A DNA stretch of 64,000 nucleotides from Schizochytrium sp. TIO01. Its lineage: Eukaryota; Sar; Bigyra; Thraustochytrida; Thraustochytriidae. Of this stretch, positions 1-12,499 are shown one piece after another. Numbering within the stretch: the stretch's first letter is position 1; every line of letters begins with the position of its first letter. The translations under genes and the position numbers were made by a program. The stretch lies in NCBI GenBank assembly GCA_004764695.1, contig SMSO01000034.1, positions 2,364,501 through 2,428,500 of the forward strand, given 5' to 3'. The notes beneath the pieces were generated by a model that was not told the DNA's origin, did not search any database, and worked only from the letters and a program-made list of their open reading frames with translations.

Positions 1-3000
1 CATCAAAACGATCGCGACCTGTCAACTTCGGTGCTTCCTCCACAATATGAATGCCCTCGTAAGCCTTTGTGCGCAAAAGAGACTTTCGTTGCGCACTTCG
101 GCTTTCATTCACCAACCAGGACGAAAGGTTTACCTTGCGCTTGATGTTATCATCCTCTTCCTCCATGTCCTCCGAAGTGTTTGCCTTCTCTCCAAGAGTC
201 CGCAATGACTTTTTGCCTTGAAGAGATAACAAGTGATGCACATAAACCAACAACTGGTTCACCTGAACACTCTCGTTACGGGAAATGCCCACTTGCACAC
301 GACGTAGACCTTCCTCGACTGCACGGAGTTCTTTAAGGTCTGTACTTATATCAATGCGTTGCAGGAATGGACGCAACAAGATATGAATAGATTCAGCAGG
401 AAGAAACTCAATGTATCGTGCAGTGAGTTCCACAGTATCAAACGACTTGTTGGTACGAGATTCCATGAGCTTCTTCACACGAGACTTGTACTCAGTATCA
501 GAACGTTTCTGAAGAGACAGAGATCCAAACATTTCCTCCTCAATGACTGAGACAATTTTGGGCAAAAGCTCATCGATATTTCCGCGGAGCATGGACTCAA
601 CACCAGTAAGAAGTGCATTAAGGCTGTAGCCACGAATATGCAGCTTGTATCCTTCATTGAGCGTGTCGGTCATCGTTGTGATGATGTTTGACAAGTGGCT
701 TGGGCCAAGCTCCAGAGCAACAGCAACGAGGGTGTTGCGCGATTCGTTACGGGCATCCAAGTTGATACTACGCATAACTTCGCAGATCTTGCGGAGCAGG
801 CGCGGAAGATTCAAGGCCATGGCCTCTTCCGGCAAACGATGCAAGACCTTTACAATGGCAATAGCAACGTAGATTCGCACATTGTTGTCATTGCCAAGAT
901 GACGCTCCAACGAACGAAGTACCTGAGACTGCATGACACTACGAACTGCAACGTCATTCAACGCGTCAAAATGGAAGACATCAATAATTGAGCACGAAGC
1001 GCGAAGCAAGCGCTTTTCGTTTGCTTGGTTCATGCGAATGAGGCCAAGCAAGTTGCGGAGAAGTGCACTGTAGTAAGTCCATGACAAGTGCCGAGCCATC
1101 TCCTGCAACATCTCAACATCCTCACCATGCATGGTATCGTACTTCGTCTGAGAACTTTCCAATACAATGTGCATGGTCAGTGGAAGGATGATATCGATCA
1201 TACTCTCATCGGAAAGCTTAATCTCTCCTGCTGACATCTTCAACCGAAGGGATTTCAAGGCTTCACCCTGACGGTGTGTCTGCACGTGTACAATGCTGTG
1301 AAAAAAGTCATTCTCGAGATCGTCCGGATTCATCAGCGCTCGCATCTCTTCATAGCGATCGAGGTTTTCAACATTACGAATAGCGTAACCGAGAACTTGC
1401 ATCACAGATTTGCGAGCAAGAGCATTGGTAAGCTTCAAACTTGCCCGGAGCGAAGGGAAGACGATAGATTTGAGAATGTGTTGATTTTGGCTGTGAACCA
1501 CAACCTTGGTCAGGTAGTTTGCAGCAGCACTACGCAGAGGATATTCGTCCTCAATGAGATCAAACAACGCATGGTGAACCACTGCAGGGTGAATAATATA
1601 ATTCTTCTCAAGACTTTCATATGCAGTCAAACGCTGGTCAAAATCTTGCAAGCCTACGCGCCTGCGATCAAAGGCGTTGAGACCCAGCAACTCTTCAGGT
1701 ACTTCCAAGCTTGAGTAAACATTGACAAGCTCACGGCGGGTTTCAATATCGTAAAGGGGGTCGATACGAAGCACACCAAAGAGCGGTGCAAGCTTTTCGG
1801 CATGAGTTTTAGATGGAACCACCTTCATAAGACTAGCAATCGTAGCAAGCAGCGAAGCACGCCTGTCCTGGCCTACCTCTTCGCGAGGACGCACACGGCC
1901 AATTAGCATGGAAACATTTAGCTCACCCTGCTCGGAGTTAAAATCGGCATAAGACATGCTAGTACGCGACGCATTCGCAAAGAACAAAAAGTTGGACAAT
2001 AGCTCAACGAGGCGAGAACACTGATCCTTGTGCGTGGTTTTCACAAGCGGAGCCACTTCAGTTAAGATCTTAAGGGCGCGGCTTGACAAAAAGCGGCGCT
2101 CCAAACGAAGGTACAAAACATCCAAAATCAAAGGGATGTGCTCATCTATGAGGTCAGTCAAACCTACAAACTTATCCAAGATATCATATACAACATTGGA
2201 CACGTTGAAACTCGGAAGACGGTTATCCTTGACACCTTCACCGAGACAGCGAATAACCTGAGGAACAATCTGTGGAGATGCCTTGCGAACAGCCCATTCT
2301 AGATGTGTGGGACTGCTGGAAATGGCATATACCATTGCCAATGTGTTTGGAATATCATGTGCATTAATCATAGTTTCAGGCAAGGTCTCAAAGGCCGGGG
2401 CAAGATACTTGGAGAAGCTCGGAATCCAGTGCTCTCCAAGAGGCTCATCTGGAAAGTCTCTGAAAATCTGAGTCAGACGCTTGAGAGCCTCTAAGCGCAA
2501 CGGTTTAATGCGGGGGTCCTCCAGAGGTCCAAGACCATATTTGATAAGCCCAAACAATACACAAAGAATACGATCAAAGAATGGCACACAGAGATGGCCG
2601 AGCTGACGGAGCACCTGTTTCAAAGTGTTGACGAAGCCAGAAAGTCGCTCAACTGCCACATCAGTCAAGTGCAATGTTTCCATGGCGGCCTCGGGATCTT
2701 CAGCAATACCCTTCTTAGGAAGAAATGGGAACACACGAAAAAGAATGTCAAAGAGCGGCTCAATCTCTTTCTTTTCGTCTACGCCAGTGAAAAAGCTGAA
2801 AATAGCAGCGCGTCGGTTGTTCATATTGATGCTGCGCTTACGAATTAGCAAACGTGCAAAAAGCAAGCGGTAGAGAATCGGAAGGAGTTCAGGGCGTTGC
2901 GCGGGGTCGATATCTGTAATCTTGAAGATTGTGATCGTATCACGGAAGGTGTCCTCCTTGATGAGTTTCTCCAAAGTTTCCTGGTGCCCATGTAGGCAAG

Positions 3001-5630
3001 GTAAACGCATGTGCTTGAGACCCTCAAGACAAAGTTGTTGCACCTTGGTTTCTGTCTTGAGCAAGAATCGCTCAAAGATGATACGCATAACTTCAGTTCG
3101 TGCATGAGGACGGAACTTTCTAAAGGATGACAATACCTCGAGCCAGGAAACTAGCTTTGTGGATGACACCTTTCGCGAGGAATTGGTTGCAACTTCGGGC
3201 GGCGGAGTTCTCAGAGCAGCAAGGAAGTCGTTCTCTGCCTCGTTTGCATTAGGCTGATCAAGATCGTCACGACCTGGCGCAGTGTAATACTCATCACGAA
3301 GAAAACGGAAGAAGAGGGGGACAAGAGTCTCAGCATGAGATTCCACCTTGGGTGCAATTGGAATCATTGCTTGCAGGGTGGACTGGAAAAACCTGCATAG
3401 TTGTCGTCGTACCAAAGTTTTTGGTGGGGTCGTCATCCTTCTCGAATTCCAAGTCTGCGTCCGTGCGCACCAGATACTGAATGTGCTTCCAGAACAGAGG
3501 CCAGCAGATTTCGTGAAAACGCTCAGCATCCTCTGCAAATGATGTCATCGCCTTAGTCACCCACTTCCAGCAGGGGCTGTACTTTACGAAGAACTGACCA
3601 AGGTAGAACGCAGAGATAGGGGCGTAAAGGTTCTCAGGTACACGACCCAACCGAACATAGCGCTCGAGATCAAGAACGTCCTGTTGACGATAGCGGTCGT
3701 TTTCAAAGGTGACCGGAAGCTCTTCCATGTGAGCCATCTTATCGAGAACATCACAGCGTCCAAGGTCAAGATCTGGCTGGTCATCTTCCTTTGATACAAA
3801 ATCTTGGGGCGGGCTCAAGTCACGGAGAAGCTTCGCAGCACCAAGGCGGATACGGTGAGATGGGTGCATGAGGTTTTCAATGAGTTGATTGCGATGCTTC
3901 TTCAAAACACTTTCCTTTTGCTCCTCGGGCAGCTCAAGCTCTTCAAGCTCAACAAGGTTCGCCAAGGTCAGCAGTGATGCTGGCTCGAGAATGATGTGTT
4001 CAAGCTTGTCAAGAAGCACTGACAAAAGCTCCCGGCGTGGTCCTTGGTTTCGTGACCAGTCAGCAGTAGATGAAAGAATGTCGATGGCAAAGTTGCGCAT
4101 GTCAGACTTTTCATTGGCGGTTTCCGGGTCAATCGATATAACAAACTTTACAAGTTGTTTCACGATTGCGTTGTTTGCTTTACCAGGCGCCGCAAGCTGT
4201 GTAGTGGTCATGGCAGCATGGTCTTCTAGGTTTTCGAGGCAATAGTTGATAATTCCATTGGGAGTAAGCTTGAGCCAATTACGTTCAGGTTTCGCGACCA
4301 TGGCGGTAGTCTGCACGATAACATCTTTTTCTTCAATGGCTTCAAAACGGTTGTCGAGATCGCGCACCAATCTTTCCAAAGAGGGTTCTGCATCCCTGAA
4401 TTTACGAGCACTGTCTACAAGACGAATCAAGTCTTGCACCTGCGCATATTGAAGCAAGATACGCTGTAGCATGGTCGGCGGGGAGAGCTCTTCGCCGATG
4501 GCAAAGTGCAACTTAAGCATTTCGTCCAAAGCATCAACTCGGTGGATATCCCCCTTTTTATCCCAGTGAGGTTTGCCTTCCTTGGACTCCAAAAATGCAA
4601 GAATCTCTGCAGCTACCGCATGGTTAGCACAACGGTAGTGCTTATAACGCAATGCAAAGTTGACAAGACGAGCATATTGCGCCGTGTTAGCAGGGGAGTT
4701 GACCTTGGAAGACACTTCTTTCAGAGCAGTCCAAATGGGCTCCGCAGTGTCCTTCTCTGTGTAATAAAAAGCCAATTCAAGGAATCGCTGCGTAACTGCA
4801 GCTCGTTGCTCAAGTACCTCGTCGTTGTCCGTGGTGAACAAAGTTTTGAAGAATGCCTTGAGAACTTCAGGGGCGCGAGAATGAAGTTTACGTTGCACGT
4901 TGCGAACAGTAGAAAAGAGAAGTTGAGCAGCACCATCCACAATCTCTTCTTGCTGTCTAGAGTCTCGTTGCGGAGCGTCAGAGCCGGCAGCAAAACGGCA
5001 GACGATAAGTTTGATTTGTTTGGGGAGAACCTTGGGCGAGCAGCGACGCACAACTGGCGCAAATGAGTCTGCTGCAAACTTGCGTACAAAGTCGCGACGG
5101 TGACCAACTAAGTTAACCATACGATCGCGCACGGTTTCCAGATTAAGATCCAGCTCTGTGAGAATACCACCGAGCGTGCGGAATGCTTCCGCACATAATG
5201 TAAGGTCAGTGTCAACTACCTGTGCAGTCACCATGTCGAAAACCTGGTTCAGGTACGGCATGAGCTCTCCGCGAACATCTTTTGCGAGCACTGGGATAAT
5301 TCTCAACAAAGTAAGCTTGGTTTCGCCTGTGTCCTCTGCCATAAGCTTGTCCTCAATTGCAACGAGGAGTTTGGGAAGATTGTGGAGAATGAGCGGAAGA
5401 CTGTGAACGTAAGGTTCAACTTCGCGCCAGAACTCTGTGAAAGGTGCCGTCAGGTCAGTTCCACATGCGGTCTCAAGCGCCTCAAGCGTCCAGCTTGACG
5501 AGGATCCATCAAGCTCAAGTTCATGCTCGCTAAGGAGCTTTCGTGCGACGCTCACATCGGTTGCTGCGACGCGGTCCTTGAGCTTTCTAAACTTGTGGCG
5601 TCTTGCGTAGTCCGCCTCAGATTGCGGCAT
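1..5630 (-). CDS. UTP20: UTP20-like U3 snoRNP/SSU processome HEAT-repeat protein (partial, C-terminus beyond left edge)
   Basis: Start is the ATG at 5630. The frame stays open to 3413, shifts, then stays open from 3369 to the left edge; a 43-nt GT-AG intron (3370-3412) joins the two. About 1,860 residues are visible, and the family has roughly 2,500-2,800. UTP20 (DRIM) is a giant HEAT-repeat scaffold of the nucleolar small-subunit processome, acting in 18S rRNA processing. Support: the N-terminal pattern, including GHRRDFVRKFAADSFA near residue 180, which matches the conserved UTP20 block where a helical repeat ends in a hydrophobic FVRKFAAxSFxxLxR signature; continuous helical repeats throughout; and VESHAETLVPLFFRFL just after the intron, matching the family's basic 'RADLFPILMRIL' block. 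The second exon also reads as HEAT repeats to the window edge, ending near KLTGRDRFD. Family assignment is by recognition, not a database search. Confidence 0.88.
3370..3412 (-). other. 43-nt spliceosomal intron in UTP20-like gene
   Basis: On the minus strand the reading frame before 3413 reaches a stop about 60 nt later, while conserved HEAT sequence resumes in the next frame. Removing GTACGACG...CCTGCAAG (43 nt) joins ...KNF to AMIPIAPKVESHAETL without a stop. The 43-nt length (1 mod 3) gives exactly the shift needed. The alternative is a sequencing or real frameshift. Confidence 0.6.
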
Positions 5631-7320
5631 TTTTTTCTTCTAAAGGTGTATTTTGCGCGTGTTCCAAAGCCAATCTTTATCTTCACGAATCCACAAATCC
5701 ACAAGCCACGCTCTGTTTTGACGAGATACCTCAAAAGTGGCGAATCGAACGATTGAGACAGCCTTTACTTGTAAAAGATGATCAGACTTCCCGGCGTTTA
5801 ATGGTTTTCGAAGCTGTGTAGTTCGATCAGAAGGTATCGCGCTACAAGACCCTGAGTGCTATGATTCTAGAATTAGTCTCTGGAGGCTTGAGCGTTAATC
5901 GTTCACCTCTGAAGCCTTCGTTTCGTGGTCCCGCGGCGACGATTCGAGCAATTCCAAGTCCACTCTTGCAGCGCTAAACGTGGATCTCTAAGAAGAAATA
6001 TCCGGAGCCGTCTGGGTCCACCAGGAAACCTACGGTCCTCTTACAACACACCTCTGTGGTGCTCCAAAGCGTCCTCCAGCCACAGAGGGTCTTGGTCTTG
6101 CTGCAAATGCTGCGCGAGAACTCCAATGCTTGGCCAGGGAGGACCTGCCACCCAATCACAACCACGGACTGCGCAACCCGAATAGTGGTCCTCAATAGAA
6201 GTCGAGGACCCCAATGCCACAAGGTGTGCACTTTCCTAATGAGCAAATGGATAAATTGTCCACAGGAGAAGTTGCTATTTTGCTCTAAATGAAATTGGTT
6301 GAGGCTGGTTGTTTCTCAGTGGTGGTGCAATTTGGGGATTCGGGGGATGATTTGTTTCGCTGACAATAACCTTTTGAATGCATGACCGACACAATGCTGG
6401 ATTTCCTGATTTACTTACAGGTACTATTTGAAAGCCATTTCCTTGGGTCATAGTGGAAAGTAAATAAGGTTCGGGTGGTGATCCTTGCGGAGAGAACATC
6501 ATGTACTATTTATGCAGAAATAGGACAGGTCTGTATTTTCTTTCAGATTCCTAGGATTTCAATCGAGGTCGTCAGAAAATTATTTAGAGTGGTTTCTTAA
6601 TGTGTGTTTTAAGCGGGAAACTGTCAAAAAATGGAGCAGGCTTCGATGTTTGAGCAGAGCTACGAAATTCTTCTCGGCCAACTAGGTGCTCTTTAATTTC
6701 TTTTTTAATAGGAAATAAATAAGGCTTATGCTACAGCAGCCTGAGCTGACAAAATTACAATCCATGCAACTATATAGAAAGTGCAATCAAAGCAGGTGTA
6801 TGAGAGAGAAGATTTAATCGATTTCAGCAGAGCTACGCAAATATGCAAATAAGTTGTAGGAGAAGATATCAAATACAGTTTACATGGAAACTTTAGTCAC
6901 ACTGCTTCACGTTGCCAGCGTATTAGGTCTTGGAAGGCCAACTTCAACGTAAAGATCATGATGAGATAAAGACGTGTGCGCTTTTTTACCCTTGGCGTAA
7001 AATTTATAAGTGAAGGCCTAGTGATTAATCTATATACACCATTAGTCATTGCACGCGCGCACCACCCCGCATTGGGTACTTGTGCGTGAGCATTGACCAC
7101 TTACATGAACCAGGCTAGGAAGGATCAGCGAAGTAGGGCTGCACAATCGGTAGCAGCAAAACCTAATTCAATCCATGCACAGTAAGCTGAAGGGGTGATC
7201 GCGTACTGTGCTTCTTGTCGAAGAAAATCAGAATACTGTCGAGACCGCTGTGCAGTTACTTTGTCGCGGCGATTAGAGACAAGCAAAACCAGTTGCACAG
7301 CAGGGACACGCCAAAGGACC
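5631..7320. other. Intergenic stretch; possible decayed glyoxalase-like fragment
   Basis: No intact gene is supported. On the minus strand around 5975-6100 a short open stretch ends in VGFLVDPDGSGYFFLEI, reminiscent of the DPDG...IE end of glyoxalase/bleomycin-resistance proteins. A neighbouring frame reads LEDALEHHRGV, so a frameshifted remnant is possible. The rest is AT-rich and without recognisable signal. Part of 5631-5760 must hold the UTP20 promoter and 5' UTR. Confidence 0.25.
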
Positions 7321-8062
7321 ATGAACACGTCAAGCCCAATAAGCGTTGAACCAAAGGGAGAAGGTGATCTTGAGCAGGCACAAGGTTGCACCTTTAAATG
7401 AAGCCAATGACGCGGACGATGGTGACGACGTAGATAGTTCGGAATACGCAGAACCTGTGGTAGACGAGAATTGGCTTGCAAGCTGGGCCACAGAGGTGCT
7501 GGGAACGCAATCTGAGGCATTCTTTGTGCTTGGTGTTTGTTTAGACACAATATCAGGTATGCCACTCTCAGACATACAGACCAGCTCCATCATTGGTGCC
7601 TCAGTCAGCGGTCTTTCCATCCTGATTACGAGTTGTAGACTAATTAAAACTGCAGGTTATGTTCTTAAAAACCACGCTGCGAGGCCCAAAATGGATGATA
7701 GAATGTCAATGGCCGTACAGAAGGTTTGCTCGGTGCTTTTTATGGGTCTCAGTTGCTATCTAGCCACCAGCATTGAACAGGCTGCTATGCGTCAATACTC
7801 CAGTTTGATGTTTCTTGTCATTGCGACTTTTACGGATATGGTTGCTCTTGTTGACGTTTGGCGTGACCGTTTGTATTACTACAACTGCTTGTATTGTGCT
7901 GACGATGCTCAATTTTACGAGGGTAAATATGTTTATCGTACTTTTCCCCAAGCCTTCCGCCATGCTATGAATATTGCAAAATATGATACAATTGCTTGCA
8001 TCTTTTGCTTTTTGGATGCAGCATTGAGTGTCATTCTGTGGTTTCTTATCTTTTTCCTTTAG
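7321..8062 (+). CDS. Multipass membrane protein, copy 1 of a tandem pair (unknown function)
   Basis: Best model: ATG 7321 (MNTSSPIS), a 40-nt intron at 7345-7384, then an exon from 7385 to TAG at 8060-8062, giving about 233 residues. The start is chosen because the downstream paralog at 9326 also begins MNTSS, and removal of GTTGAACC...GGCACAAG is the only local GT-AG excision that restores frame. After an acidic Asn/Asp-rich N-terminus come about five hydrophobic segments. The last sits at the extreme C-terminus (VILWFLIFFL). Blocks shared with copy 2 include SSIIG, LKNHxARPxMxxRMxMAV, AMRQYxSxM, DxWRDRxY and DTIACIFCF. The charged DxWRDRxY loop between membrane spans is the most conserved part. 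I recognise no known family, so no function is assigned. The protein probably resides in a membrane; topology is uncertain. Confidence 0.75.
7345..7384 (+). other. 40-nt intron in membrane-protein gene copy 1
   Basis: The ATG-containing MNTSS frame and the conserved downstream frame differ by one base. GTTGAACC...GGCACAAG (40 nt, 1 mod 3) links SerIleSer to ValAlaPro without a stop. It ends in CAAG, like the 43-nt UTP20 intron. Confidence 0.5.
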
Positions 8063-9325
8063 ACGTTTGACTACCGTTTTGAATACTCTTGTTATTATTT
8101 GCCAGAGCTACTTTTGGTTTACTTGTTTAAGAAAGAATGTTGTTGTTCATCATATTTTTCTATTTTTATTCCCATTTGTAGTCCCGGGGTTTGATCTAGT
8201 TATCCACGCATTCTCTTAGCGGCATGATACGCGTGGAGGGGAGAGCAGAAGTTATAGACAAAGAATCATATACTATGTATTTTGGTGGGAAGGAATGGCT
8301 TTTCTTTTCAACATATGGAATTTATCTACTCTACTCAAGATTCTCAGCAGAGTGAAGAAAATGTGCATCTATGCTAGTAGAAATCGGTAATTGCATTTTT
8401 CTTCTTAGGCTAGATTTAGATTACATTATCTATGACTCCCGATGCATTTTAGAGTTCAATTTAGGGGACTTGAAATCTGAGATATTGAGCTACAAGTATA
8501 TCTCATCTACAGTCATAGTAGCCTCTTTGATGAGCCCTTGTTCGCTCAAATGAATTCGTTTGATCTGACAGTAGGGGGGCACATCTAATTCAAATATACA
8601 GACTACCATGTGCCAGTTAAAGCAGCATCCGTACTTGCCGCTGCATTGTTTCCCACCTCTGCAGCTGCAGTAAGAGACGAAGGTTTAATGAACCATGGTG
8701 ACAAAACAGCATATTCATCAAATATCCAAAGAGTAGGGAGGTTACATGGTGACAAAACAACACAATCATTTAATATTCCAGGAAAAGCATGCTTCTTTTT
8801 GGTCACCAGATAAATAATTTACTTCGTACAGTTCGTAAACAAATTTATACAAGAGCGCCTGCCAAGGCCAAATTGGAAACTTGACAACACCTAGCAGTCT
8901 TTCGTTGACGTGACAGATGGACTTCCCTCCCCTATCGAAGATCCCTCGTTGCGTTTGCTGAGCCGGCTCTAGTCCTCGCACCCACGATGATTGGGGTCTA
9001 CGATTCCAATTCAAAGTTACCAGTGGAGAGATCTTCCCTTCCCAGTAGTACTATCCTAGTGAGAGGTAGTACATAACTTCTGTGCCCTTTCGAAGAGGGT
9101 CCCACGCTCACAGTGTGCGCCGATCAAATTATCAATGTATCAATGTATCAATATAATCGATCCGCCATGAGCTAGTGAGGGAGACGCGGGTTCTTCAATT
9201 CCTGTGTTTGTTGGTGCGTAAGCAAACCCAAAAAGACTGGTATCGGGGGGCGAGGAGTTCCTTGTTAGGCCGGACTCGAGTTACAGGGTCTGGAGTTTGG
9301 TGAACTGCTTGCTATCAGACGGCAT
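8063..9325. other. Intergenic stretch between tandem membrane-protein genes
   Basis: No gene is supported. It contains two imperfect copies of a CATGGTGACAAAACA-type motif (8693-8729 and 8752-8783) and a short TATCAATG repeat near 9135-9156. It must also hold the 3' end of copy 1 and the promoter of copy 2. Confidence 0.5.
8693..8783. repeat. Short imperfect direct repeat
   Basis: CATGGTGACAAAACAGCA followed by ATTCATCAAATATCCA recurs about 60 bp later as CATGGTGACAAAACAACA followed by ATCATTTAATATTCCA. The function is unknown. It may be a small tandem duplication. Confidence 0.5.
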
Positions 9326-10045
9326 ATGAATACCTCAAGCGGAGAGATGGAGGACGACTTTGACGAAACAAAAGCTCAAGTTACACCCTGGACTCGCAGA
9401 AGCGCAGAGAGAGATGAGAAAACCGAGGAGGAGACTGTCTATGATGACAGTTGGCTTGCTGCGTGGGTTTTTGAAGTGCTCAGTACCCAAATCATGGCCT
9501 TTTATGTGTTAGGAATCAGCCTAGATGCTGCTGTGGCAGCGGTGCCTCAATCCGAGGTGAGAGCAAGCTCAATCATTGGCATTTTGTTTAGTAGTATTGC
9601 TATATTGGGCGCAGTCAGTTGGCTCATTTGCAAATCTTATTATATTCTCAAGAATCATTTTGCAAGACCTTGCATGGAAAAGCGCATGGCCATGGCAGTA
9701 CGTCAAGCAAGTACATGTTTTTTTCTGATCTTAAGCTGTGGTCTTGCGTCAAGTCTTGAAAACTTTGCCATGAGGCAGTATACAAGCATTATGATACTTG
9801 TGATCGTGACTTGTACGAATTTCTCTGCCTTAATTGATATCTGGCGAGACCGTGTCTATCACAGATATTGCTTGTATGGATCTGAAGAAGGCCAGTTTTA
9901 TGATGGTAACTTTTCCAAACGCTCTCCTTTGAATGCCCTTCAATATGCTCTCAAGGTGTCACGTTTTGACACAATTGCGTGCATCTTTTGCTTTGTGAAT
10001 GTGCCCTTGACATTGATTGTGTGGCTTCTTATTTTCTTGCTGTAA
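9326..10045 (+). CDS. Multipass membrane protein, copy 2 of a tandem pair (unknown function)
   Basis: A single uninterrupted frame runs from ATG 9326 to TAA 10043-10045 (239 residues). Residues 1-45 are hydrophilic and acidic. Hydrophobic segments lie at roughly 50-70, 82-104, 126-143, 151-170 and 215-239. The strongest conservation with copy 1 is Tyr-Ile-Leu-Lys-Asn-His-x-Ala-Arg-Pro after segment 2, and AMRQYTS through DIWRDRVYHRYCLY around segment 4. The protein ends directly after its last hydrophobic helix (VWLLIFLL). It lies 1.26 kb downstream of copy 1 in the same orientation, so the two look like a tandem duplication; here the 40-nt intron is absent. Family unknown; I see no enzyme motif. 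Confidence 0.8.
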   Translation: MNTSSGEMEDDFDETKAQVTPWTRRSAERDEKTEEETVYDDSWLAAWVFEVLSTQIMAFYVLGISLDAAVAAVPQSEVRASSIIGILFSSIAILGAVSWLICKSYYILKNHFARPCMEKRMAMAVRQASTCFFLILSCGLASSLENFAMRQYTSIMILVIVTCTNFSALIDIWRDRVYHRYCLYGSEEGQFYDGNFSKRSPLNALQYALKVSRFDTIACIFCFVNVPLTLIVWLLIFLL

Positions 10046-11600
10046 GGTGAGGGAGATGTTGTTCTATATTGTCAACAAGTAATGGTAACGGCTAACATAT
10101 TACATGCATGTTTCGCTATAGCTTTGAGATTGCGAAGCAAGATTCCCTGAACAAGAAAAGCTCTCGAAATGATCATCCATCACGATTGCATAGTTTTATA
10201 CCTATCTCCATTTGTTTCTATAGCAAGGTCAGAGCTAGCTACGTTGTGTCATTTTTTAAATCCCATCGGTTAATCGTGGTACAGCCGTGTCTCCACTCTG
10301 ACAGCCTTCTTCATAAAGTTCTGAAATTTATACAATATCACACAGTATCTAAACTCTTTACAAAATTTCAAATCCAACCGAGACGAGCTTCATGTTATTT
10401 ATTCTATATTGCGACGCGGAGTTATATTCTGGAGCTTTACAAGCGTGTAAATAATCAGCTTTCAGTGATTGAACGCGTATGGGTGGGTTTACCATTCTAG
10501 CCAGGCATTTGCCCCTCGGCGCAAACTCTCCTTTTCCCTTGCGAGAATATGAATCCTTTTTCTTAAGAGAGTTTACTCTATAGTATAGCATTGGAATGCG
10601 ACATATGTAAATTCTACAAAGGTTTATCCGACTTCTTTCTGGCCATATCTATAATCCAATTTTGGAAAACCTGGGATCTACGGAACCCGGGTTTTACGAC
10701 GATGATAATGACGAGAGTCAAGTTTTAAGCACAGCTCGGAGAAGCGGCATTTAATTTTGTTTGGGATGAGGTGGATGTATGTGCATTCTTCCTCATCGAA
10801 TTGACTGCATTCATACCTGTAACTCGATCTGAGAGAAGTCTCGGATCTTCGGAACCCGGATTTTAATGTCCTTGCAAGTTCCTCGGTTGCAAATTGCGGC
10901 GTTTTGTTCGCAGAACTTTATCGGCACGAGATACTCCAGAGGCGCTGCTCATCTCAGGATCGCTCGTGCAACTTTCTTGTAACCCTGGGAATTTCACCAA
11001 GCTCATCGCTGGCCAAAGACCGACTGCAAATTATTTATGCCCATCATCATTCGCAGAACACTCTTGAATTCTGTCCAGCATTCATGAACTAGGTAGGTAG
11101 CAAGTAGTACCAGTACCAAGATAGTTAATTGTATTCCTTCTCTAGCTCTCTAGAGAGAGTGCAGAAAAAAGGATAAATGGTAATCAATACAGTGATTAGC
11201 TGCCATATTAGCAAACTGCAAATGTGACCACTGGAAGCTGGCAACTATCTATTTTACAATTGGTCAACAACAACACAAATCATCGAACGATGGCCATTTT
11301 GAAGCTTCGGTCGTGTCTTTCCAGGCACACCTCAATCTGCCGCCACTGAAATCAGCGTTGTTGCGAGCCTTGGAGTTATTATGATGGTCTTCTTTGTGCT
11401 TTTGCCGTGTACAAAAGCGTGGCACGAGGAGCTTCCAACAAAGCCGTGGACAAGTGCAATCGCCCATCTTGAAGATCACAATCATGACAGCCTGAATCAA
11501 ACCAACCCATCACTCATCGCACAGAACGAGCTGCACTGCTGCACGCACAGTGCCATCGACCACCTTTTATTCATCCATCTATCCATCACTCCTCGAGCGT
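10046..11600. other. Intergenic; paired 23-bp motif
   Basis: No gene is supported. Two near-identical 23-bp elements (GGATCTwCGGAACCCGGrTT plus TTA) lie at 10674-10696 and 10843-10865 in the same orientation; the first contains the palindrome AACCCGGGTT. Possible regulatory sites or remnants of a repeat. Confidence 0.45.
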
Positions 11601-11612
11601 GTATATACACGC

Positions 11613-11616
<4 letters not shown>

Positions 11617-11654
<38 letters not shown>
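11617..11654. repeat. (AT)n dinucleotide repeat
   Basis: About 18 AT units in an uninterrupted run. Confidence 0.95.
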
Positions 11655-11657
<3 letters not shown>

Positions 11658-11916
11658 AAATCAAGCTCCTAAGCAGAATCGTTCGTGCCACAGATTTCAT
11701 GACAGCGTAACGGTTGCGGAACCCCATAGAAACCCAAGGTTGAATAGGAGGTGCTACGCGCCACTTACTGCCCACCACACAAACAATCCTCGAGATTCTC
11801 TGCTGCCACGTAGAGCCTATTGCGTAGCGGTCAACGCTTCTTCGCAATCACGCCTTGGTCTTTGACGCAGTCTGAAAGCGAACCACATGTCTTCCTTCGA
11901 TCCTGTCTGCATTCTT

Positions 11917-11943
11917 GATTGATTGATTGATTGATTGATTGAT
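11917..11943. repeat. (GATT)n tetranucleotide repeat
   Basis: Six to seven consecutive GATT units. Confidence 0.9.
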
Positions 11944-12499
11944 CCATGAATGCATTTGCTCGCCGTCCTTTACTTGGAGCCTTCAATCGCATTACATTTC
12001 AATCATGCTCTTTTCCCACTACACGCTCTGTAATTGCTATTAGCATTATTATCATGATAGCATAGTTATAATACGAGAGAGAGAAAGGAAAATTTGTTTC
12101 AGAAAGTTTAGGTTGAACAACCAACCACCAATCCGAGGGACGCCTCGCGCTCGAGCGGCCCGTGAACGCTCGCTCGGGTGTCGCGCCAAATGCACACACC
12201 TCACTTCTTCTCTGCAGACTCTGTGTCCGCGTTCAAAGACCCCTTTAATCTTCATTTTATCATTCTTTTAATTATTAAAAAAATATACCATCTTAAAAAA
12301 AATTAAAAAGTCAAATTAAAAAAATACATAAATAAATCAATGGATAAATATTATGTTTTGATTAGTGCCAAAACTTGAGGAATGGAAGATTTAACTGCGC
12401 AGGCATATATATATATGATGATTAGCGAAGCGATCGATCCCTCGTAGAGCGCCGTCTAACAACAAATAACAACAAACTTAATCATCAGCTACGTTTGCA

